Under the pieces are notes generated by a model, which was not told the DNA's origin, did no database searches, and was given only the letters and a program-made list of their open reading frames with translations. A program made the translations under genes and the position numbers. Shown here piece by piece: positions 8,465 through 16,395 of a stretch of 64,000 bases of DNA. The first letter of the stretch is position 1; every line of letters starts with the position of its first letter. The DNA is from Brachybacterium sillae (lineage in GTDB: Bacteria; Actinomycetota; Actinomycetes; Actinomycetales; Dermabacteraceae): the NCBI RefSeq assembly GCF_025028335.1, contig NZ_JAFEUW010000001.1, positions 372,001 to 436,000 on the forward strand. Direction: 5' to 3'.

Positions 8465-10267
8465 ATGAGCACTGTGCTGTCCGCGGTCGCCTGGCCGTAT
8501 GCCAATGGTCCCCGCCACATCGGTCACGTCGCCGGCTTCGGCGTCCCCTCCGACGTCTTCTCCCGGTACATGCGCATGGCCGGGCACGACGTGCTCATGG
8601 TCTCCGGCACTGACGAGCACGGCACACCGATCCTGGTGGCCGCCGACGCCGAGGGCATCACCGCCAAGGAGCTCGCCGACCGCAACAACCGCCTGATCGT
8701 CGAGGACCTCGTCGCCCTCGGCCTGTCGTACGACCTGTTCACCCGCACCACCACCCGCAACCACTACGACGTGGTGCAGCGCATGTTCGTGGCGGTCCGG
8801 GACAACGGGTACCTGGTGCAGCAGACCACCATGGCGGCGATCTCCCCCTCCACCGGTCGCACCCTGCCCGACCGGTACATCGAGGGCACCTGCCCGATCT
8901 GCGGCACCCCCGGCGCCCGCGGTGACCAGTGCGACGCCTGCGGCAACCAGCTCGATCCGACGGATCTCATCGACCCCGTCTCCCGCATCAACGGCGAGAT
9001 CCCGAAGTTTGTCGAGACCACCCACTGGTTCCTGGACCTGCCCTCCCTCGCCTCGGAGCTCGGCCGCTGGCTCGACGAGCGTGAGGCCACCGGTCTGTGG
9101 CGCCCGAACGTGATCCGCTTCAGCCAGAACATCCTCGAGGACATCAAGCCCCGCGCGATGACCCGTGACATCGACTGGGGCATCCCCGTGCCCGGCTGGG
9201 AGGACCAGCCCACCAAGCGCCTCTACGTCTGGTTCGACGCCGTCATCGGCTACCTGTCGGCGTCCATCGAGTGGGCGCGCCGACTGGGCGATCCGGACCG
9301 CTGGCGCCGCTGGTGGAACGACCCCGAGGCCCTCAGCTACTACTTCATGGGCAAGGACAACATCGTCTTCCACTCCCAGATCTGGCCGGCCGAGCTGCTG
9401 GCCCAGAACGGTGCGGGCGATCACGGCGGCACCCCCGGAGAGTTCGGGCAGCTCAACCTGCCCACCGAGGTCGTCTCCAGTGAGTTCCTGACCATGGAGG
9501 GCAAGAAGTTCTCCTCCTCCAAGGGCGTCGTGATCTACGTGCGCGATGTGCTGGAGCGGTACCAGGCCGATGCGCTGAGGTACTTCATCTCCGCTGCCGG
9601 CCCCGAGAACCAGGACGCCGACTTCACCTGGTCAGAGTTCGTCTCCCGGACCAACAACGAGCTGGTGGCGGGTTGGGGGAACCTGGTCAACCGCACCGCC
9701 GCGATGATCGCCAAGAACGTCGGTGAGATCCCCGCCGCCGGGGAGTTCGAGCAGATCGACCGTGACCTCCTCGACCAGATCGAGGCCGGTTTCGTCACTG
9801 TCGGCGGTCTCATCGAGGCTCACCGCCAGCGCGCCGCGATCGCCGAGATCATGCGCCTGGTCGGCGAGGCCAACCGGTACGTCTCCGAGACCGAGCCGTT
9901 CAAGATGACGACCGAGGACCAGCGGCCGCGCCTGCTGACTGTGCTGCACGTCCTCGCGCAGACCGTTACCGACCTCAACACGATGCTGGCGCCGTTCCTG
10001 CCGCACTCCGCCAATGAGGTGGAGAAGGCTCTGGGTGGCAGCCTCGTCATCGCGCCGATGCCGCAGATGCAGGAGGTCGAGGACCTCGACGGCGGTGACC
10101 CCTACCCGATCATCACCGGCGAGTACTCCGACACCCCCGCCTGGGCGCACCGCGAGGTGCAGGTCGGGGCCCCGGTCGCGAAGCCGACCCCGATCTTCCA
10201 GAAGCTCGATCCGAGCATCATCGAGGAGGAGCTCGCCCGCCTGGGCGCTGAGCCTGCGGAGGCCTGA
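8465..10267 (+). CDS. metG: methionine--tRNA ligase
   Basis: A 600-residue cytoplasmic class I aminoacyl-tRNA synthetase that charges tRNA-Met. The HIGH signature is HIGH at residues 18-21 after WPYANGPR, and the KMSKS-type loop is KFSSSKG from residue 348. A zinc knuckle with two CxxC pairs, CPIC and CDAC, lies around residues 143-160. The anticodon-binding helical domain follows ([11 protein letters not shown]). The protein ends without the dimerising C-terminal tRNA-binding domain of longer MetG forms. The start is the ATG at 8465, where the family homology begins ([15 protein letters not shown]); the frame is open further upstream but that part has no family character. Confidence 0.96.
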   Translation: MSTVLSAVAWPYANGPRHIGHVAGFGVPSDVFSRYMRMAGHDVLMVSGTDEHGTPILVAADAEGITAKELADRNNRLIVEDLVALGLSYDLFTRTTTRNHYDVVQRMFVAVRDNGYLVQQTTMAAISPSTGRTLPDRYIEGTCPICGTPGARGDQCDACGNQLDPTDLIDPVSRINGEIPKFVETTHWFLDLPSLASELGRWLDEREATGLWRPNVIRFSQNILEDIKPRAMTRDIDWGIPVPGWEDQPTKRLYVWFDAVIGYLSASIEWARRLGDPDRWRRWWNDPEALSYYFMGKDNIVFHSQIWPAELLAQNGAGDHGGTPGEFGQLNLPTEVVSSEFLTMEGKKFSSSKGVVIYVRDVLERYQADALRYFISAAGPENQDADFTWSEFVSRTNNELVAGWGNLVNRTAAMIAKNVGEIPAAGEFEQIDRDLLDQIEAGFVTVGGLIEAHRQRAAIAEIMRLVGEANRYVSETEPFKMTTEDQRPRLLTVLHVLAQTVTDLNTMLAPFLPHSANEVEKALGGSLVIAPMPQMQEVEDLDGGDPYPIITGEYSDTPAWAHREVQVGAPVAKPTPIFQKLDPSIIEEELARLGAEPAEA

Positions 10268-10318
10268 CGGGTGGTGGCCCGCGCTCGCCCGCCTGGGCGC
10301 TGAGGCCGCGCGGGCCCG

Positions 10319-10362
10319 CCGCCCTTACTTCCACTTTCCACGCAAGTGAAAGTACAGGGCGG
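10319..10362. terminator. imperfect hairpin after metG
   Basis: Arms starting ccgccct (10319-10325) and ending agggcgg (10356-10362) continue inward through tactt/aagta and cactt/aagtg with one mismatch and one bulge, about 17 pairs around a short loop. It is the first strong hairpin after the metG stop and is unusually A/T-containing for this region. Confidence 0.5.
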
Positions 10363-10379
10363 TCATGGTTCCACGTCCT

Positions 10380-10430
10380 CCACCGGAGGCCACAGCCATC
10401 ACCCTCCCGGTGCCTCCGGTGGGAGGGTGA
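10380..10430. terminator. two overlapping, mutually exclusive hairpins between convergent genes
   Basis: ccaccggaggc (10380-10390) is perfectly complementary to gcctccggtgg (10412-10422). tcaccctccc (10399-10408) is perfectly complementary to gggagggtga (10421-10430). The second left arm lies in the loop of the first hairpin and the right arms overlap by two bases, so only one can form fully, unless they make a pseudoknot. The likely role is termination for the sulfhydrylase gene that ends at 10473. Confidence 0.45.
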
Positions 10431-10472
10431 ATCGGGCGATGGACCGTCCCGGACGACGGGGTGGCCTCGCGG

Positions 10473-11765
10473 TCAGCGCGTCGCGGCGACCGCCTGCTCC
10501 AGGTCCGCCCGCAGGTCGGACTCATCCTCCAGCCCGATCGACAGCCGCACCGTGGCGGGGCCGACCCCGGCGGCGCGCTGTTGCTCCGGTGTCAGATGCG
10601 AGTGGGTGGTCGAGGCGGGATGCACCACCAGTGAGCGCACATCGCCGAGGTTCACCGCGAGGGTGAACAGCCGCAGGGCGTCACAGAACCGTGCCGCGGC
10701 ACTCTCCCCCGTCGGGTCGTCGGCGGTGGGGGCGAGGTCGATCGCGAACACGCCGCCGCAGCCGGCCGGGAAGTCCCGCGTCAGCAGCTCGGCGTCGGGG
10801 CGACCGGGACTGGACGGGTGATGCACCGCCGCGACCCCGGGCAGGCCCCGCAGATGGGCGGCGAGCGCCGCAGCGGTGCGGGAGATGCGCTCCATGCGCA
10901 GGTCGAGGGTCTCGATGCCAAGCAGCACGGTGTGGGCGGACTGCGCCGGCAGGGTGGCGCCGAAGTCGGTCATGAGTTTCGCCCGTGCGAAGGCGAGCAG
11001 GCCGGAGCCGCCGCGGGCGTACTCGTCGGCGAAGGTCACACCGAAGCGACGGTTCGGCGTGGTCAGACGCTCCCAGCGCTCGGGGTGGCGGCGGGGGTCG
11101 AAGCGACCGGTGTCGACGATCAGCCCGGCGAGGGTGGTGCCGTGGCCGGCGAGGTACTTGGTGGCGGAGTGGACGACGACGTCGGCGCCATGCTCCCCCG
11201 GCCGGTACAGCGCCGGGGAAGCGAGGGTCGAGTCGACGACGACGGGCACGTCAGCGCCGTGCGCGATACGGCTGATGGCGTCGAGGTCGACCAGGTGCGC
11301 CCCGGGGTTCGCCACGGATTCCACGAGGATCGCACGCGTGGTCGGCCGTAGCGCGTCCCGCCAGGCGCCGAGATCCCACGGGGAGACATAGGTGGTGGTG
11401 ACACCGAGGTCGACGAGGGTGTCGTCGAGGAACTCCCGGGTGCCGCCGTACAGCAGCTCGGAGGCGACGAGGTGGGTACCGGGCGCCAGCAGGGCGGTGA
11501 GGGCGATGGTGGTCGCGGCCTGGCCGGAGGCGACGGCGATCGCCCCGATGCCGCCCTCCAGGGCGGTGATGCGCCGTTCGAGCACAGCGGTGGTGGGGTT
11601 GCCGGAGCGGGCGTAGGCGAAGCCCTCGCGGCGGCGGGCGAAGAGGTCGGCGAGGGAGGCGTGATCCGGGTGGGCGTACGCGCTGGTGGCGTAGATGGGG
11701 GCGACGACGGCCCCGTGCGGGTCGTCACTGGGGCGATGTCCCGCGTGGATCTGGGCGGTTCCCAT
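10473..11765 (-). CDS. O-acetylhomoserine/O-succinylhomoserine sulfhydrylase-type PLP enzyme
   Basis: A 430-residue Cys/Met-metabolism PLP enzyme of the MetY/MetB class, acting in the cytoplasm in methionine or cysteine synthesis. It has the family opening (QIHAGHRPSDDPHGAVVAPIYATSAY shortened here), the tyrosine-arginine region YARSGNPTTAVLERRI, the serine-glycine loop VASGQAA and the PLP lysine in HSATKYLAGHG (about Lys203). The C-terminal substrate arginine region reads VRLSIGLEDESDLRADL. The length and the SGNPT-loop spacing fit O-acetylhomoserine aminocarboxypropyltransferase better than cystathionine beta-lyase, but sequence alone does not settle the acyl donor. AGGAGG lies four bases before the ATG. 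It is monocistronic and converges on metG. Confidence 0.82.
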   Translation of the reverse strand: MGTAQIHAGHRPSDDPHGAVVAPIYATSAYAHPDHASLADLFARRREGFAYARSGNPTTAVLERRITALEGGIGAIAVASGQAATTIALTALLAPGTHLVASELLYGGTREFLDDTLVDLGVTTTYVSPWDLGAWRDALRPTTRAILVESVANPGAHLVDLDAISRIAHGADVPVVVDSTLASPALYRPGEHGADVVVHSATKYLAGHGTTLAGLIVDTGRFDPRRHPERWERLTTPNRRFGVTFADEYARGGSGLLAFARAKLMTDFGATLPAQSAHTVLLGIETLDLRMERISRTAAALAAHLRGLPGVAAVHHPSSPGRPDAELLTRDFPAGCGGVFAIDLAPTADDPTGESAAARFCDALRLFTLAVNLGDVRSLVVHPASTTHSHLTPEQQRAAGVGPATVRLSIGLEDESDLRADLEQAVAATR

Positions 11766-11840
11766 GGCACCTCCTCGGTTCGGATGCCTCCCAGGGTCGG
11801 GCCGGTGACCCGTCGGTCGCGAGGGGTGTGACGGTGTGTG

Positions 11841-12497
11841 TCAGGCGGGGGCGCCGTCGGGCTGCCAGAGGCCGGAGCATCCGCGCCGGTGGGAGCCGAC
11901 CAGGTGGGTGTCGATGATCCCGATCGCCTCCATCAGCGCGAACATCGTCGTCGGCCCGACGAAGCGGAACCCGCGGGCCTTCAGTTCCCCCGCCAGAGCG
12001 TGGGACTCCGGGCTCGTGGTGGGGATCTCCGCCGCAGAGTGCGGCGAGGGGGTGCGGGCGGGCCGGTAGGACCACACGAGGTCGGCGAGGGTGCTGCCGA
12101 CGGGCAGGTCGCCGGTGGCACCGAGTCCGGCGGTGGTGCGCAGCGTCACGGTGGCGCGGGCGTTGGTGAGGGTCGCGGTGATCTTGCCGCGGTGGCGGAT
12201 GATCCGCTCATCGTGCAGGAGCGCCTCCACCTGTGTCTCTCCCCAGGTGGCGAGGGTGTCGGGGTCGAATCCGGCGAAGGCGGCCCGGAATCCGTCGCGG
12301 CGGCGCAGGATCGTCGCCCACGACAGGCCCGATTGGAAGCCCTCCAGGCAGACGCGTTCCAGGACGCCCCGCTCGTCGGTGACGGGCATGCCCCATTCGG
12401 TGTCGTAGTAGCGGCGCAGGTCGGGGTGGCTGCTCGCCCAGGCGGGGCGGGCGAGTCCGTCGGTGCCGACGATGAGGCCCGTGTCGGGGGTGCTCAC
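11841..12497 (-). CDS. tag: DNA-3-methyladenine glycosylase I
   Basis: A 218-residue base-excision repair glycosylase that removes 3-methyladenine from alkylated DNA. The Tag signature is clear: YYDTEWGMPVTDERGVLERV, then LEGFQSGLSWATILRRRDGF and KARGFRFVGPTTMFALMEAIG near the end, with zinc-ligand candidates among Cys and His (CSGLW). The GTG start overlaps the stop of the upstream monooxygenase gene as GTGA, so translation is probably coupled. It is the last gene of a five-gene minus-strand operon. Confidence 0.93.
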   Translation of the reverse strand: MSTPDTGLIVGTDGLARPAWASSHPDLRRYYDTEWGMPVTDERGVLERVCLEGFQSGLSWATILRRRDGFRAAFAGFDPDTLATWGETQVEALLHDERIIRHRGKITATLTNARATVTLRTTAGLGATGDLPVGSTLADLVWSYRPARTPSPHSAAEIPTTSPESHALAGELKARGFRFVGPTTMFALMEAIGIIDTHLVGSHRRGCSGLWQPDGAPA

Positions 12498-13864
12498 CCG
12501 GGCACCTCGTGCAGCGTGTCGACGGTCGGCGGCAGCGCGGGGTCGTCCTCCCGCTGCTCATCGCCCTGCCGGAGGTGACGCAGAAGGGTGCGGACGGCGC
12601 GCCGCCCGGCACGATTCGCACCGATGGTGGAGGCACTGGGTCCGTAGCCGACGAGGTGGATGCGCGGGTCCGCCGCCACCTGGGTGCCGTCCATGCGGAT
12701 GCCGCCACCGGGGGTGCGCAGGTGCAGCGGCGCCAGGTGGTCCAGGGCCGCGCGGAACCCGGTGGCCCACAGGATCACGTCCACCGGGGTGACTGTTCCG
12801 TCGGCTTCCACCAGGCCCTCCGGGACGATGTTGGTGGGCATGGGTCGGCGCTGCAGGGCGCCGCGGTCGCGGGCGGCACGCAGCTCGGGGGTCCAGCGCA
12901 GCCCGGTCACCGACACCACGGATTCGGGCGGCAGTCCCCGGGCGATACGCTGTTCGACGCGGGCGACAGCCGCCCGTCCCTGCACCTCCGGCTCGAACGG
13001 GCCGTCGCGGAACACGGGGGTGCGGCGGGTGTACCAGACGGTGTCGACCCCGGCGGCGGACAGCTCGGCGAGGAACCCGGTGGCGCTGATCCCGGCGTCG
13101 ACGACGGCGACCCTCCGTCCGCGCAGCTCTTCGGGACCGCGGTAGTCGACAGTGCGCATCTGGCGACCCCGGAAGCTGTGGATGCCGGGCACGAAGGGGA
13201 CGTGGGGACGGGTCCAGGTGCCGGTGGCGTTGATCAGAGCACGGGTGCGGATGGTGGGCAGGGGGGTGCCGTCCGGTCGCGCGACCCGGACCAGGAGCGG
13301 GGAGTCGGTACCGGCGTGGGGGTCCTCATTCTCGACCCGCAGCACCCGCACGGGTCGTTCGATCGGCAGTGCGCGACGCTGCTCGAACTCCGCGAAGTAG
13401 GCGGGGACGGCCTCCCGGGCCGGGGTCTGCGGGGGAATGTCCCGCAGCGGCATGTCGGGCAGGTCGGCGATGCGGTTGACGGTCGCCATGGTCAGGGAGG
13501 GCCAGCGGTGACGCCACGCCCCGCCGGGCCCGTCCTCGGCGTCGAGGAGGATCACGCGGCGGGCCGGTCCGATGAGCTCATGGCGGCGCGCGGTCGGGGT
13601 GCCGTGCGGTCGCGACGGCGGGGTGGCGGCATGGGCGAGATCGTCGGCGGGCACGGCACCCAGGCGCAGCAGGTGGTGGGCGGCGGAGATCCCGGCCTGT
13701 CCCCCGCCGATCACCAGCACATCGGTCTCCCGCAGCGGGCTGCCCGGAGCCGGGGATTCCCGCAGCGGGCTGCCCGGAGCCGGGGATTCCCGCAGCGGGC
13801 TGCCCGGGTTCGCGGTCTCCCCCCTCGAGGGGGCCGTGTCGGAGAACCGTGGTGGGGTGGTCAC
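12494..13864 (-). CDS. flavin-containing monooxygenase-like oxidoreductase
   Basis: A 456-residue FAD/NAD(P)-dependent oxidoreductase. The Rossmann motif is DVLVIGGGQAGISAAHHLL. The mid-protein segment INATGTWTRPHVPFVPG matches the ATG-type motif of flavin monooxygenases, and RRVAVVDAGISATGFLAEL is a second, degenerate nucleotide-binding site. GYGPSASTIGANRAGRRAV closes the FAD domain. The GTG start at 13864 forms a GTGA overlap with the upstream gene. The N-terminal tail before the FAD domain is built from a 10-residue repeat (GSPLRESPAP), present two and a half times. The substrate is unknown; related proteins act on small hydrophobic or sulfur/nitrogen compounds. Confidence 0.8.
   Translation of the reverse strand: MTTPPRFSDTAPSRGETANPGSPLRESPAPGSPLRESPAPGSPLRETDVLVIGGGQAGISAAHHLLRLGAVPADDLAHAATPPSRPHGTPTARRHELIGPARRVILLDAEDGPGGAWRHRWPSLTMATVNRIADLPDMPLRDIPPQTPAREAVPAYFAEFEQRRALPIERPVRVLRVENEDPHAGTDSPLLVRVARPDGTPLPTIRTRALINATGTWTRPHVPFVPGIHSFRGRQMRTVDYRGPEELRGRRVAVVDAGISATGFLAELSAAGVDTVWYTRRTPVFRDGPFEPEVQGRAAVARVEQRIARGLPPESVVSVTGLRWTPELRAARDRGALQRRPMPTNIVPEGLVEADGTVTPVDVILWATGFRAALDHLAPLHLRTPGGGIRMDGTQVAADPRIHLVGYGPSASTIGANRAGRRAVRTLLRHLRQGDEQREDDPALPPTVDTLHEVPG
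13728..13808 (-). repeat. 30-bp in-frame tandem repeat in the monooxygenase N-terminus
   Basis: A 30-base unit beginning tcccgcagcgggctgcccgg on the plus strand is repeated exactly at 13728-13757 and 13758-13787 and partly at 13788-13808. It encodes GSPLRESPAP in the minus-strand protein, so copy-number changes keep the frame. Confidence 0.85.
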
Positions 13865-14936
13865 GGGAGGTGAACGCCGCTGGCCGCAGGGGGATTCCCC
13901 CGTCCCCGCAGGGGCCTCACCAGCAGTTCGATGACCCCTTCGACGGGGCCACGGCGCCACGGCGAGCGCGGCGCGGTGACGCGACGGGTGATCTCAGCCC
14001 ACACGATCGGTACCCCGAGGCCGATCACCAACAGCAGCGCGAGCATCCCCCAGGAGTCATCGCGGGCGCCGCCGGTGACGATGCCGTGGACGTGCAGCAC
14101 CAGGATCTGCAGGCAGTAGGCGGTCAGGGCCGTCGCCCCGGGGGTGGCGAGCACGCGCAGGGCTGTGCCGACCCCGCCGGTCCGGGGAAGCAGCGTTGTC
14201 GCAGTCCAGCAGGCGAGCACCACCGCCGTGGCACCGGCGAGGTCACCAAGGGTCTCCGACCAGGTGCCGTCGTAGGCATGGACCTCCCACAGACCCAGCA
14301 GGTTCGGCGCGATGAGCAACCCGCCCATCACCGCCGCAGCCCCCACACCGGCCAGGCCGGTGAGAGCTGGCGAGGGGCGGCCCCGCAGCCACCGCACCAG
14401 CAGGATCCCGGCGATGGCGTACAGCGTGAACGCGGAGAGACGGTAGGGCCCGGCACCGCCCATCAGGGCGACCAGCTGGGTGAGAAGCGGCCGCGGCGGT
14501 TCAGCGGTGCGCAGACCCGGCATCACCAGGGGCAGAGTCATGGCGAGAGCGGCGACCGGCACAGCGAGAGCTCCGAGCCACGCGGTGCGCGTCCTCACCA
14601 GGGCTTCGGACACGAGCATGAGCACTCCGAGCGGTACCAGCACGATCACCACCTGGGCGCGGCTGAGGGCGAGCAGCATCCCGAGAGCGATGACACACAC
14701 CGCCCGCACGGCGGTGACCAGCACATGCCGGGGTCCGGGGCGCGGTCGTGCGCCAGCTGCGCGGCGGCACCGACGAGCAAGGCGAACAGCGGGGCGGTGA
14801 GGAATTCCGTGGCGAGGAGGATGCGGGCGGGCCCGTCGGACGGGGCGACGTGCGCGGTGAACATCATCGCGATCGCGAGGGTGCGGGCGAGGTCGATGGA
14901 GACCAAGCGGGCGGTGTCGGTGGAGCGCGACGTCAC
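13861..14936 (-). pseudogene. multi-pass membrane acyltransferase-like protein, frameshifted
   Basis: Two reading frames together make one membrane protein of about 358 residues. The first part contains VSIDLARTLAIAMMFTAH, the typical first helix of the DUF418/DUF1624 (heparan-alpha-glucosaminide acetyltransferase-like) families, then LLATEFLTAPLFALLVGAAA. The second part continues with at least seven hydrophobic helices. The frame change lies near 14730-14740, in two G4 runs; one extra base gives DRAPDPRHVLVTAVRAV and joins the two. This is either a real one-base loss or a sequencing error in a homopolymer. The GTG start at 14936 is four bases after the stop of the previous gene, and the end overlaps the monooxygenase start as GTGA. 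The family is likely to move acyl groups across or at the membrane; the substrate is unknown. Confidence 0.65.
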
Positions 14937-14940
14937 GGTG

Positions 14941-15828
14941 TCAGTCTTCAGCGGGGGTCTCTTCCGGGGAGGTCTGGGAGCGTCGGCGGAGTGTCGGCAC
15001 ACGGAGGTGTTCCAGCGGCAGGAACGCCGCCCAGCACACGACGGTGGGCAGGAAGTGGATGCCGAGGGTGAGGAGGGTGCCGAGATGGAACAGCAGCACG
15101 ATCCCGATCAGGGTGTACAGGGCACGGCCGCGCAGCACCAGCGCGAGGACGGTGCCCAGTTCCATCAGGAGCACCGCCCATTGTGCGGGGACGAACAGCC
15201 AGGGCAGCTGGAGCGTCCACTCCACCCACGGGGCGCCGCGGCGGATGAACGCCCAGGTGAAGATGGCGCTGTTCGCCCACGCCGCGGGCGAGCCGGAGTA
15301 GAGGGTCTTCGCCAGCACCGACAGCACGTAGGTGGCGACCACGGCCAGCTGGATGCTGCGCAGAGCCCACCCGGCGGCGCGACTGACCCTCTCGGATCTG
15401 CTGGTGAGGGCGGGGACGGTCGGCAGCACGGCGACGGCGACCATCAGCGCCATCTGGTCGTGGGAGACGTACCCGTAGCTCTGCGACCACAGCATCCACA
15501 CCCAGAACGACACCGCCAGGACCGCGCCGGCGATGCGCTGGGTGCGCCCCGCGATGACCATCGCCGCGGCGGTGAGGATCACCACGAGGAGGATCCCGGC
15601 GAGGGTCGGGGTGACGGCCGGGAGGTGCAGCAGCCGGGCCAGCAGCAGGGGCCGGTAGAACTCGGGGCTGCGGGCGTGGGCCGGCACATCATCGGCGAAC
15701 AGCAGGACGTCGAGCACCACGACCACGGCGACCAGACGGTGCAGTCGGGCGGCGCGGGCGACGGGCAGCGGCGGCATCAGCCAGCGCAGCACCGGCAGGT
15801 CGGCGGCATCGGCCCGGGTGGCGGTCAC
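14941..15828 (-). CDS. HTTM-domain-like membrane protein
   Basis: A 295-residue integral membrane protein with about seven to eight hydrophobic helices. WVWMLWSQSYGYVSHDQMALMV and WTLQLPWLFVPAQWAVLL resemble the HTTM domain (horizontally transferred transmembrane domain, related to vitamin-K gamma-carboxylase membrane parts). The expected carboxylase catalytic domain is absent, as in most bacterial HTTM proteins. The GTG start at 15828 overlaps the upstream stop as GTGA. It sits between a small anchored protein and an acyltransferase-like protein, so all three may act together at the membrane. The function is unknown. Confidence 0.65.
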   Translation of the reverse strand: MTATRADAADLPVLRWLMPPLPVARAARLHRLVAVVVVLDVLLFADDVPAHARSPEFYRPLLLARLLHLPAVTPTLAGILLVVILTAAAMVIAGRTQRIAGAVLAVSFWVWMLWSQSYGYVSHDQMALMVAVAVLPTVPALTSRSERVSRAAGWALRSIQLAVVATYVLSVLAKTLYSGSPAAWANSAIFTWAFIRRGAPWVEWTLQLPWLFVPAQWAVLLMELGTVLALVLRGRALYTLIGIVLLFHLGTLLTLGIHFLPTVVCWAAFLPLEHLRVPTLRRRSQTSPEETPAED

Positions 15829-16292
15829 GGCGCCTCCCACACCGCGACGGTCACCCGCTGCGGCGGCCCGGCGGGGGCGCCGTCGTGCAGGGTCGTGACC
15901 TCTTCGCACAGTTCGAGCCGGGTGAGGGGGTCCTCCGGGTGCGCTCGCGCATAGGCGGCGGCCAGCGGGGCGAGCTGCTCCGGTCCCGTGCCGCCGGCAC
16001 GCAGTCGCCGCTCCACGTCGGCGCGCTCCGTCCCGACCTGCCGGCCGAAGGGGATCTCGAACGGCAACGGGCGGCTGGCGGTGACCCCGAGCAGGCAGGC
16101 CTCGCGCACCTCACCGTTCGGATCGATGCCCTTCGCGTACTGCTCCAGCACCCCGAAGGGGAAGGGATCGTTGGTCAGTCGCAGGTTCGCTCCGACCAGC
16201 ACCGTCACGCACAGGAGCACCGCGGCCAGCCGCCACAGCGTCCCGAGGGGCCGCAGACCGTCGCCGGTCGCGGGTGCTGGTCGTGACGTCAT
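15825..16292 (-). CDS. small membrane-anchored protein, unknown function
   Basis: A 155-residue protein with one hydrophobic segment near the N-terminus (LAAVLLCVTVLVGANLRL, about residues 22-39) and a soluble, probably extracytoplasmic part with two cysteines, one in ACLLG and one in ELCEEV. I do not recognise the family. The start at 16292 is chosen for AGGAGG eight bases upstream; a longer frame to 16361 lacks such a site. It is the first gene of the five-gene operon, and a GATACT box at about 16313-16318 could be its -10 element. The close link to an HTTM-like protein suggests a partner or substrate role, which is inference. Confidence 0.6.
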   Translation of the reverse strand: MTSRPAPATGDGLRPLGTLWRLAAVLLCVTVLVGANLRLTNDPFPFGVLEQYAKGIDPNGEVREACLLGVTASRPLPFEIPFGRQVGTERADVERRLRAGGTGPEQLAPLAAAYARAHPEDPLTRLELCEEVTTLHDGAPAGPPQRVTVAVWEAP

Positions 16293-16383
16293 GCGGGGAA
16301 CCTCCTGACCCGAGTATCCCCGGGGTGCGGGCCGTGCCGCGAACCGGCGCGTCCCCGTCACCGGGTGTCCCTCCCGGGCTCCG

Positions 16384-16389
16384 TAGACT
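16384..16389 (+). promoter_or_regulatory. -10 box TAGACT for a leaderless CrtI-like mRNA
   Basis: TAGACT is followed by exactly six bases (caccgg) and the GTG at 16396. No Shine-Dalgarno is present, which points to a leaderless message. Confidence 0.5.
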
Positions 16390-16395
16390 CACCGG

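Noticed and set aside
13849-15954. A 701-residue open frame on the plus strand
   Set aside because: Antisense to the frameshifted acyltransferase-like and HTTM-like genes, whose membrane helices are clear on the minus strand.
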